From Pseudalkalibacillus hwajinpoensis (lineage in GTDB: Bacteria > Bacillota > Bacilli > Bacillales > Guptibacillaceae): a DNA stretch of 64,000 bases. A program made the translations under genes and the position numbers. Positions 56,067-64,000 of this stretch are shown here, one piece after another (the stretch's first letter is position 1; each line of letters begins with the position of its first letter). Location: NCBI RefSeq assembly GCF_015234585.1, contig NZ_JADFCM010000011.1, forward strand, positions 21,001 through 85,000, in the 5' to 3' direction. Under the pieces are notes generated by a model. It did no database searches and was not told the origin of the DNA. It saw only the letters and a program-made list of their open reading frames with translations.

Positions 56067-56990
56067 ATGAGGGTAGCAAATTCTATTACTGACTTAATCG
56101 GTCAAACACCTATTGTGAAACTAAATCGCATCACTAACGAGGAACATGCAGAGGTATATTTAAAGCTTGAATTCATGAACCCTGGAAGCAGCGTTAAAGA
56201 TCGTATTGCACTTGCAATGATCGAAGCAGCTGAAGAAAAAGGTGAATTGAAACCTGGTGATACATTCGTAGAACCAACAAGTGGAAATACGGGTATTGGT
56301 CTTGCGATGGTTGCGGCTGCAAAAGGTTACCAGGCTGTTCTTGTTATGCCAGATACTATGAGCATGGAACGTCGTAACCTGCTGAAGGCGTATGGAGCAA
56401 AGCTTGTCCTTACTCCTGGTTCTGAAGGTATGGGCGGAGCGATTCGTAAATCAGAAGAACTAGCGAAGGAACATGGTTATTTCATGCCTCAGCAATTTAA
56501 TAACGAAGCAAATCCGGAAGTGCACCGTCGTACGACTGGTCAAGAAATTGTAGATCAGATGGACCAGCTTGACGGATTTGTGGCAGGTATTGGAACTGGT
56601 GGTACGATTACTGGAGCAGGAGAAGTGTTAAAGAAGCATTTCCCTTCAATCAAGCTATACGCGGTTGAACCAACAGATTCACCTATTCTATCCGGTGGCA
56701 AGCCTGGCCCACATAAAATTCAGGGGATCGGTGCAGGTTTTGTACCGGCAGTTTTGAATACGGATGTTTATGATGAAGTCGTTCAGGTTCAAAATGATCA
56801 GGCTTTTGAATGGGCTAGAAAAGCTGCGCGAGAAGAAGGTATTCTTGGAGGCATTTCTTCAGGCGCGGCGATTTATGCAGCGCTTGAGGTAGCAAAGAAA
56901 CTGGGTAAGGGAAAGAAAGTGCTTGCTGTGATTCCAAGTAATGGGGAACGTTACCTCAGCACACCTCTTTTTCAATTTGATGAAGATTAA
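56067..56990 (+). CDS. cysK: Cysteine synthase A (O-acetylserine lyase)
   Basis: PLP enzyme joining sulfide to O-acetylserine. The 307-aa protein has the PLP lysine in [10 protein letters not shown] (about Lys44), the substrate loop [13 protein letters not shown], and the [12 protein letters not shown] phosphate loop. Three possible starts overlap (GTG 56061, ATG 56064, ATG 56067); the last has the best distance (7 bp) from GAGGAGG. Its own promoter and terminator make it monocistronic. Confidence 0.96.
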   Translation: MRVANSITDLIGQTPIVKLNRITNEEHAEVYLKLEFMNPGSSVKDRIALAMIEAAEEKGELKPGDTFVEPTSGNTGIGLAMVAAAKGYQAVLVMPDTMSMERRNLLKAYGAKLVLTPGSEGMGGAIRKSEELAKEHGYFMPQQFNNEANPEVHRRTTGQEIVDQMDQLDGFVAGIGTGGTITGAGEVLKKHFPSIKLYAVEPTDSPILSGGKPGPHKIQGIGAGFVPAVLNTDVYDEVVQVQNDQAFEWARKAAREEGILGGISSGAAIYAALEVAKKLGKGKKVLAVIPSNGERYLSTPLFQFDED

Positions 56991-56998
56991 GCAACTCT

Positions 56999-57032
56999 AA
57001 AAACAGTCCTTAACGGGCTGTTTTTCTTTTTA
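56999..57032 (+). terminator. Terminator after cysK
   Basis: AAAACAGTCC pairs with GGGCTGTTTT, followed by T-rich sequence. Confidence 0.85.
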
Positions 57033-57270
57033 GTTTTTTGAAGTATTGATTCTTTACTATCCTAAATAACAGCTAATTAAATTAGACAGTCTATCAAATT
57101 TTTTATTAGAAACAACGAAAAGCTAAACGAAAAGAAAAAAAGGGAAGTTTTTCTAAATGGGTGTTCGGAAGAGTTTGGGGAATATAAAAAGGATGAAGCA
57201 ACGAAAGACTTCATGTAGAATAGAGGCATAAACAGGGCGTACGCTTAGCTTTTGATAGGGTGTGAAAAAT

Positions 57271-58701
57271 TTGCCGGAACAACTAGAGAAAACAACACGG
57301 TTTTCAATTTTTGAAACTCTCAAATTAAGTGCGGATGAGTGGTTTTCAGGGTATAAATCTTTTATTGAAGGCCGCGATGAACATATTTTATTGGATAGTA
57401 CACGTGGTGGTCGATATAGCATGTTTGGTATTAAGCCTATTGCGAGCCTGTATGGACACGGCACTTTTCTTACGATTGATGAAGTAGGAAAAGAACCGAA
57501 AACGTTAGAGGGTAATTTACTTGAGTTGATGCAACACTGGATGGATCGGAATGTGTCGATCATGGATGAACGCTTACCTGACTTTCAGGGTGGGGCAATG
57601 GGGTTTCTGAGCTATGATATTGCGCGTCAAATTGAAAAACTTCCTGATATAGCATCAGATGACCTGGAGCTTCCTGAACTTTTCTTTGTTGTGTATGAAG
57701 ATGTTGGCGTATATGATCACACTACGCAAACACTATGGTTTATTGCGCAAGTTGAAGAGGGAAATAAAGAAGAAGGTAAGCGGCGTCTCGAAGCGTATAA
57801 GGAGAAGTGGGTACAACAAAGTGAAGCAAGTTCTTCTGTGTCTGATTCTTATTCAAAAGCAACAACACAGACCTTTTCAATGAGTCAAGAGTCATTCTCG
57901 ATTGCCGTTCGAAAAGTACAGGAGTATATTTCAGCTGGAGACGTTTTTCAGGTCAATCTTTCCTTAAGAGAGTCAAGAAGTCTCCACACAGCCCCTATTT
58001 CTATTTACGAGACGCTAAGAACGATTAATCCATCTCCGTATATGTCCTTTATTCATACTCACTCATTTGATCTTGTGAGTGCTTCACCAGAATTACTTAT
58101 TAAGAAAAAGGGACAAGAATTAAGTACAAGACCAATTGCGGGGACGAGATCACGGGGAAAGAATGACGATGAGGATGAAGAACTTGCACGGACCCTTATT
58201 GAGAATGAAAAAGAACGCGCCGAGCATGTGATGCTTGTCGATCTTGAGCGAAATGATCTGGGCCGCGTTTGTACCTATGGAACGGTAGAAGTAGATGAGT
58301 TTATGGTGATCGAAAAATATTCTCATGTGCAGCACATTGTTTCAAACGTTCGTGGTATTTCATCGCCTGAGGCGACAGCATTTGATGCTATTAAAGCCAC
58401 TTTTCCAGGGGGGACAATTACGGGAGCTCCTAAGGTACGAACAATGGAAATTATTGAAGAACTTGAGCCTGTTCGCCGAGGGGTTTACACTGGATCTATC
58501 GGATGGATTGGATTCAATGATGATATGGAATTAAATATTGCTATTCGAACTATGGTCATTAAAGATAATATTGCTCACGTACAAGCCGGTGCTGGAATTG
58601 TAATTGACTCGAACCCCGAAGCGGAGTACAAAGAGTCACTAAAGAAAGCAAGAGCATTATGGAAAGCGAAAGAGTTAAGTGAAGAGATTAGCAGAGATTA
58701 G
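57271..58701 (+). CDS. pabB: Aminodeoxychorismate synthase component I
   Basis: Makes 4-amino-4-deoxychorismate with PabA for folate. The 476-aa protein has the TrpE/PabB fold: N-terminal domain (about 1-190), then the chorismate-binding domain with RPIAGTRSRG, EKERAEHVMLVDLERNDLGR, and FPGGTITGAPK. I chose a TTG at 57271 because AGGGTG lies 8 bp before it; a GTG at 57262 is too close to that site. Anthranilate synthase is a relative, but the folate neighbours decide for PabB. Head of an operon running to yazB. Confidence 0.92.
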   Translation: MPEQLEKTTRFSIFETLKLSADEWFSGYKSFIEGRDEHILLDSTRGGRYSMFGIKPIASLYGHGTFLTIDEVGKEPKTLEGNLLELMQHWMDRNVSIMDERLPDFQGGAMGFLSYDIARQIEKLPDIASDDLELPELFFVVYEDVGVYDHTTQTLWFIAQVEEGNKEEGKRRLEAYKEKWVQQSEASSSVSDSYSKATTQTFSMSQESFSIAVRKVQEYISAGDVFQVNLSLRESRSLHTAPISIYETLRTINPSPYMSFIHTHSFDLVSASPELLIKKKGQELSTRPIAGTRSRGKNDDEDEELARTLIENEKERAEHVMLVDLERNDLGRVCTYGTVEVDEFMVIEKYSHVQHIVSNVRGISSPEATAFDAIKATFPGGTITGAPKVRTMEIIEELEPVRRGVYTGSIGWIGFNDDMELNIAIRTMVIKDNIAHVQAGAGIVIDSNPEAEYKESLKKARALWKAKELSEEISRD

Positions 58702-58719
58702 CTTAGAGGAGGAAACAAA

Positions 58720-59304
58720 ATGATTTTAATGATTGATAACTACGATTCATTTACGTATAACCTTGTGCAATACCTTGGAGAAATGGGAGAAGAGCTAGTA
58801 GTAAAAAGAAATGACGAAATAACCATCAAAGAAATTGAACAGCTTCGTCCCTCATTTATTATGGTTTCTCCAGGGCCGTGTAGTCCTGATGAAGCGGGGA
58901 TTAGTATGTCTGTTATTCAGCACTTTGCTGGTAGCATACCGATATTCGGTGTCTGTCTTGGTCACCAGTCGATTGCGCAGGTATTTGGTGGAGATGTTAT
59001 TAAAGCCGATCGACTTATGCATGGGAAAACATCACCGATGCATCATGATGGACGATCAATCTTTAAGGGGCTCGAGAATCCGTTTACTGCAACGAGGTAT
59101 CATTCATTAATTGTAAAAAAAGAGACATTACCGGAATGCTTTGAGATCAGCGCATGGACACAAGAAGGCGAAATCATGGCAATTCGACATAAAGAGCTTG
59201 CGATTGAAGGGGTTCAGTTCCATCCTGAATCGATTATGACTGGCACAGGGAAAGCTTTGCTTAAGAACTTTATAGATGAGCATCGAAAAGAGCCATGTTT
59301 ATAA
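58720..59304 (+). CDS. pabA: Aminodeoxychorismate/anthranilate synthase glutaminase
   Basis: Glutamine amidotransferase (class I) that supplies ammonia to PabB. The 194-aa protein has the nucleophile in FGVCLGHQS (about Cys79) and the His-Glu pair in QFHPESIMT (about 168-176). In B. subtilis the same subunit also serves tryptophan synthesis. AGAGGAGGAAAC precedes the ATG. Overlaps pabC by 10 bp. Confidence 0.96.
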   Translation: MILMIDNYDSFTYNLVQYLGEMGEELVVKRNDEITIKEIEQLRPSFIMVSPGPCSPDEAGISMSVIQHFAGSIPIFGVCLGHQSIAQVFGGDVIKADRLMHGKTSPMHHDGRSIFKGLENPFTATRYHSLIVKKETLPECFEISAWTQEGEIMAIRHKELAIEGVQFHPESIMTGTGKALLKNFIDEHRKEPCL

Positions 59305-60149
59305 ACGTTAACGGAGAACTGATCGATGAAAAATCAGCTGTAATACCGGCTTATGATCACGGTTATCTCTATGGTGTAGGAGTTTTTGAGACGTTTCGAA
59401 CGTACAATGGACATCCCTTTTTATTTGAGGATCACTATAATCGCCTTTTTGATTCCTTAAATGAACTTCAAATCGCACTACCCTATACAAAAGATGGCCT
59501 TCTCCTTGAGATAAGGCGAACGATTAATGTGAATGGCATTACAGATGCATATGTTCGCTTAAATGTTTCAGCAGGAGAAGGAGAGATTGGTCTTAGGACG
59601 GAACCCTACATTAGTCCAACGGTGATTATTTATGTGAAAGAAATAGGCGAACCGGTGCGAAAAGAAAAACGTGGTGTGGTTCTTTCACTTAGGCGAAATA
59701 CGCCTGAAGGCCCTGTAAGACTTAAATCACATCACTATTTAAATAATATTCTTGCGAAAAGAGAAGTTGGAAATGATCCTTCAGTGGAAGGGATTTTTCT
59801 TTCACAAAGAGGAAAGCTTGCTGAAGGAATTGTTTCAAATTTATTCTGGTTTAAAAACGGCATTCTTTACACCCCGGACCTTACTACAGGAATCTTAAAT
59901 GGCATTACCAGACAATACGTGATGGATGTGGCAAGAAAAAAAGGGATTTTAGTTAGGGAAGGTAACTTCGAGAAAAAGGAAATTCTCGAAGCAGATGAAG
60001 TGTTTGTTACAAATTCTATCCAAGAGATCGTGCCATTATCTAAGATTGAGCACAAATCTTTACCGGGACTTGAGGGTCATGCGACAAATGAGCTCATCCT
60101 TCAATATGAACAACACCGCACTTCGTTAATGAGTCGAAATGAATGCTAA
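59295..60149 (+). CDS. pabC: Aminodeoxychorismate lyase
   Basis: PLP fold-type IV enzyme releasing pyruvate and p-aminobenzoate. The 284-aa protein begins [23 protein letters not shown], has the PLP lysine in [10 protein letters not shown], and [15 protein letters not shown]. The fold is shared with branched-chain aminotransferases; the pab context decides the call. Starts inside pabA. Confidence 0.93.
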   Translation: MFINVNGELIDEKSAVIPAYDHGYLYGVGVFETFRTYNGHPFLFEDHYNRLFDSLNELQIALPYTKDGLLLEIRRTINVNGITDAYVRLNVSAGEGEIGLRTEPYISPTVIIYVKEIGEPVRKEKRGVVLSLRRNTPEGPVRLKSHHYLNNILAKREVGNDPSVEGIFLSQRGKLAEGIVSNLFWFKNGILYTPDLTTGILNGITRQYVMDVARKKGILVREGNFEKKEILEADEVFVTNSIQEIVPLSKIEHKSLPGLEGHATNELILQYEQHRTSLMSRNEC

Positions 60150-60182
60150 CTAAGAACATATGTACGAAAAGGAGTGAGCCGT

Positions 60183-61040
60183 TTGGCGACGGTAATAGAT
60201 AATTATAAAAAACATCCAATGATGATGAAATGGCAGGATAGATTGATTGACTGGAATAAAAAAACTTGGGTTATGGGTATTCTGAATGCAACCCCTGATT
60301 CCTTTTCTGATGGTGGAGAATATAACACTACAGCACAAGCAGTAGCGCATGCTCTCCAACTTGTTGAGGATGGAGCGGACCTAATTGACATTGGCGGGGA
60401 ATCTACCCGTCCTGGGGCTACAATAGTTCCGATGGATGAGGAGTTGAACCGTGTAATTCCAATTATCAAAGCTGTGCGTCATACTGTTGACGTTCCTATT
60501 TCTATTGATACTTATAAAGCGGAAGTGGCTAATCAAGCAATATTAGCAGGAGCGGATATTATTAACGATGTGTGGGGAGCTAAGGCTGATCCTGATATGG
60601 CCAGGGTGGCAGCGGAACATAATGTACCAATTATTCTTATGCATAATCGGTACGACACGAATTATGCTGATATCATGCTTGATATAAAGTCTGACATTGA
60701 AGAAAGTATTGAGATTGCTCGTTCTGCAGGTGTAAGGACTGAAAATATCATTCTCGATCCTGGAATTGGTTTTGCGAAAACTCATGAGCAAAACCTTGAA
60801 GTTATGAGGAGACTCGATGAATTTTCTTCTCTTGGATATCCTGTTTTGCTTGGTACATCAAGAAAATCGATTGTTGCTAGAACATTAAATACGCCGCCGA
60901 ATGATCGGGTAGAAGGTACTGGAGCGACAGTTTGTCTCGGGATTGAAAGAGGCGCTCAAATTATCAGAGTTCATGATGTAAAACCAATGGTACGTATGGC
61001 TCGTATGATGGATGCTATGCTTAAACCACAGCTTAATTAA
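60183..61040 (+). CDS. sul: Dihydropteroate synthase
   Basis: Condenses p-aminobenzoate with the pterin pyrophosphate; the target of sulfonamides. The 285-aa protein has MGILNATPDSFSDGG, DIGGESTRPG, and the C-terminal SRKS and RVHDV motifs. I chose a TTG at 60183, 8 bp after AAAAGGAG, giving the length of B. subtilis Sul; the GTG at 60174 overlaps that site. ATG codons around 60219 would cut off the N terminus. Also known as folP. Confidence 0.95.
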   Translation: MATVIDNYKKHPMMMKWQDRLIDWNKKTWVMGILNATPDSFSDGGEYNTTAQAVAHALQLVEDGADLIDIGGESTRPGATIVPMDEELNRVIPIIKAVRHTVDVPISIDTYKAEVANQAILAGADIINDVWGAKADPDMARVAAEHNVPIILMHNRYDTNYADIMLDIKSDIEESIEIARSAGVRTENIILDPGIGFAKTHEQNLEVMRRLDEFSSLGYPVLLGTSRKSIVARTLNTPPNDRVEGTGATVCLGIERGAQIIRVHDVKPMVRMARMMDAMLKPQLN

Positions 61041-61060
61041 ACAACAGGAGAGTGAATGAT

Positions 61061-61426
61061 ATGGATAAGATCTATCTAAACGGAATGAAATTTTACGGTT
61101 ATCACGGCGTTTTTCCTGAAGAAAATAAGCTTGGTCAGCGTTTCTATGTTGATTTGGCCCTCGAAACAGATCTATCCAAGGCTAGTAACTCTGATGATTT
61201 AAATTACACTGTGAATTATGCAGACGCGTATAATTCAATCAAATCAATTGTTGAAGGCACGCCAAGAAAGCTAGTTGAAACTGTTGCTGAGGAAATAACA
61301 AAAAAGATGTTTCAAGAATTTGAGATTGTCGATGCTTGTACGGTGAAAGTGACTAAACCGGATCCCCCAATCGATGGTCAATATGATTCTGTTGCAATCG
61401 AGATGAAGAGGGAACGTAATGAATAG
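61061..61426 (+). CDS. folB: Dihydroneopterin aldolase
   Basis: Cleaves dihydroneopterin to 6-hydroxymethyl-dihydropterin. The 121-aa protein has KIYLNGMKFYGYHGVFPEE with the Tyr-His active-site strand, and KPDPPIDGQYDSVAIE. Start is the ATG at 61061 after CAGGAGAG; a GTG at 61052 overlaps the site. Overlaps folK by 8 bp. Confidence 0.96.
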   Translation: MDKIYLNGMKFYGYHGVFPEENKLGQRFYVDLALETDLSKASNSDDLNYTVNYADAYNSIKSIVEGTPRKLVETVAEEITKKMFQEFEIVDACTVKVTKPDPPIDGQYDSVAIEMKRERNE

Positions 61427-61943
61427 TGTATATGTTGGTATTGGATCCAATGTAGGGGATCGAGAAAACTACATCAAAACATCTTTATTAAGACTTCAAG
61501 AGTACCCAGGTGTAGAGATCACATCTACATCCTCGTTATATGAAACCGCTCCTGTAGGTGTAACAGAGCAGGGTGCTTTTCTTAACATGGTGGCTTTGCT
61601 AGAAACAGAGTTGAATGCATTTCAGCTGCTCGAAATTCTTCAAGGGATTGAGCAGTCTCTAGGTAGAGAGCGCGACATTCGATGGGGCCCAAGAACAATA
61701 GACCTTGACATTTTGCTCTATAATCATGAGAATATTGTAGCAGAAGGTCTGGTCATTCCTCATCCTCGTCTCATTCAAAGAGGATTTGTGGTTATACCTC
61801 TTCACGAATTGAGTCCTGATATTATTATTCCAACTACCAATAAGAGAATTGATTCCTATTTTAATCATATAGAAGATAAAGAAGGTGTACGTCTATGGAA
61901 GCGGAGATCTACGGAAGACGTATTCGCGCTTTTCGAAAGTTGA
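61419..61943 (+). CDS. folK: 2-amino-4-hydroxy-6-hydroxymethyldihydropteridine pyrophosphokinase
   Basis: Activates the pterin with ATP before Sul. The 174-aa protein has GIGSNVGDRE (about 6-15), ETAPVG, and the HPPK signature WGPRTIDLDILLY (about 88-100) with the metal-binding Asp pair. AGAGGGAACGTA precedes the ATG, which lies inside folB. yazB starts 49 bp before its stop. Confidence 0.96.
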   Translation: MNSVYVGIGSNVGDRENYIKTSLLRLQEYPGVEITSTSSLYETAPVGVTEQGAFLNMVALLETELNAFQLLEILQGIEQSLGRERDIRWGPRTIDLDILLYNHENIVAEGLVIPHPRLIQRGFVVIPLHELSPDIIIPTTNKRIDSYFNHIEDKEGVRLWKRRSTEDVFALFES

Positions 61944-62107
61944 AAGGTTATACTCAGGAACAGCTTGCGAAGGAACTCGGTGTTTCGGTATCTGTACTAG
62001 GAGAGATCGAGCGAGGGAACCGAAGACCTACAAATGGTTTTATGCAGCTAGTAGCTAAGCAGCTCAGAGTTCCGCTTGAGGAACTTTTTCCTTTAGAACA
62101 CAACTGA
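61895..62107 (+). CDS. yazB: XRE-family HTH regulator YazB
   Basis: A 70-aa single-domain Cro/CI-type helix-turn-helix protein: RRIRAFRKLKGYTQEQLAKEL with the recognition helix in SVSVLGEIERGNRRP. The gene overlaps folK by 49 bp, the same arrangement as in B. subtilis, where its target is unknown. It is followed directly by a broken dusB. Confidence 0.93.
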   Translation: MEAEIYGRRIRAFRKLKGYTQEQLAKELGVSVSVLGEIERGNRRPTNGFMQLVAKQLRVPLEELFPLEHN

Positions 62108-62122
62108 AAAATGAAGTGAAGC

Positions 62123-62425
62123 GTGTTAACGATTGGTGATGTTGCTTTATCGCACGGTTCAATACCTTGAAACCGGAAAGATTCTGGGTATCCTATGGCT
62201 AAAGAGAAGATTGATGTAGCAATGCTTCATCTTGATCGTCTTATAGAGCTTAAAGGAGAAAAAGTCTCCGTTCACGAAATAGGTAAACATGTTGAATAAT
62301 ACTCAATAGAACTTCGCGGTAACGGTAAGGTTCTTTACCAAATCAATGTAACGACTACGAGAGATGGTCATGCTGAATTACTATGCGGGTTTATTGCAGA
62401 GCTTGAATCTAGACAGGCAGTTTGA
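62123..62425 (+). pseudogene. dusB: Decayed tRNA-dihydrouridine synthase B gene (dusB remnant)
   Basis: Between yazB and lysS, where Bacillus carries dusB (yacF), only fragments remain. GTG at 62123 begins MLTIGDV, resembling the DusB N terminus. After about 62143 the sequence jumps to near the C terminus. RTVQYLETGK is read in another frame from 62151. KEKIDVAMLHLDRLIELKG, KVSVHEIGKHV and, after TAA at 62300-62302, ELRGNGKVLYQINVTTTRD follow, up to TGA at 62423. A dusB of usual size has about 330 codons, so around 230 or more are missing. The stop sits where the conserved Trp of KHxxWY would be. The remnant cannot make an active enzyme. Confidence 0.85.
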
Positions 62426-62524
62426 CTTTCTAACTAGCTCTTCGTCTTTGCCATGATACACCCGGGGCGTTTGTCATAAGTTTTATATAAGTGAATGCTT
62501 GCTATTCATGATGCTTTCCGATAA

Positions 62525-64000
<1,476 letters not shown>

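Noticed and set aside
57187..57225. Inverted repeat ATGAAG...CTTCAT before pabB as an operator
   Set aside because: Six-base arms with a 10-base loop are expected by chance in AT-rich sequence, and no known folate regulator fits.

Overview
The window is a low-GC, Gram-positive endospore-former chromosome, almost certainly Bacillaceae. The evidence is a long run of sporulation genes (bofA, csfB, yabG, sspF, spoVG, fin, spoVT, yabP, yabQ, spoIIE, yabS, yabT), AbrB with Spo0A boxes, candidate sigma-F/G/H/B promoters, and a gene order that follows the Bacillus subtilis origin-proximal region from yaaI to lysS nearly gene for gene. No species is claimed. Nearly everything is on the + strand; only the isochorismatase-family gene and abrB are on the minus strand.

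Layout. 1-2.3 kb: an unrecognised membrane protein, an isochorismatase-like hydrolase and tadA. 2.3-6.2 kb: tRNA-Ser(CGA), the SRP RNA, then dnaX-ybaB-recR-yaaL-bofA (replication and repair). 6.2-11.5 kb: a complete rrn operon (two promoters, 16S, 23S, 5S, no tRNA in the spacer) with visible processing stems. 11.7-18.7 kb: csfB, an Orn/Lys/Arg decarboxylase family gene, then tmk-darA-holB-ricT-yabA-trmN6-yazA-rsmI. 18.7-25.6 kb: abrB (minus), metS, tatD, yabE, rnmV and rsmA. 25.8-34.8 kb: yabG, veg, sspF, ispE, purR-ridA, spoVG, glmU, prs, rplY/ctc, pth and fin. 35-44.7 kb: mfd, spoVT, a polysaccharide/lipid flippase, mazG-type yabN, rqcP, yabP-yabQ-divIC and yabR. 44.9-45.2 kb: tRNA-Met and tRNA-Glu. 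45.6-56.9 kb: spoIIE, yabS, yabT, tilS, hprT, ftsH, coaX, hslO and cysK. 57.2-62.1 kb: the folate operon pabB-pabA-pabC-sul-folB-folK plus yazB. 62.1-62.4 kb: a decayed dusB. 62.6 kb to the end: lysS, cut by the window edge after 478 codons.

How it works together. Informational genes (replication clamp loader, rRNA, tRNA modification, translation, ribosome quality control) are interleaved with sporulation genes. The sporulation genes carry their own alternative-sigma promoters embedded between housekeeping operons. Candidates visible by eye are sigma-F for csfB, sigma-G for sspF, fin and spoVT, sigma-H for spoVG, sigma-B for rplY, a 21-bp-spaced Spo0A-type promoter for spoIIE, a PurBox pair at purR, and tandem Spo0A boxes downstream of the abrB promoter.

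What is unusual. The window is mostly conserved core genome and I do not see a clear new multi-gene system. The points that stand out are the broken dusB (internal deletion, frameshift and nonsense codon); a structured element upstream of metS that resembles the 3' end of an IS200/IS605-type element; an RPQG/GGG expansion in YabR; a REP-like dispersed element before mfd; a phased GCGGAA repeat after the rrn operon; a 32-bp palindrome upstream of spoIIE; and the absence of several genes (xpaC/yaaN, yaaR, yacD) that interrupt the same order in B. subtilis.
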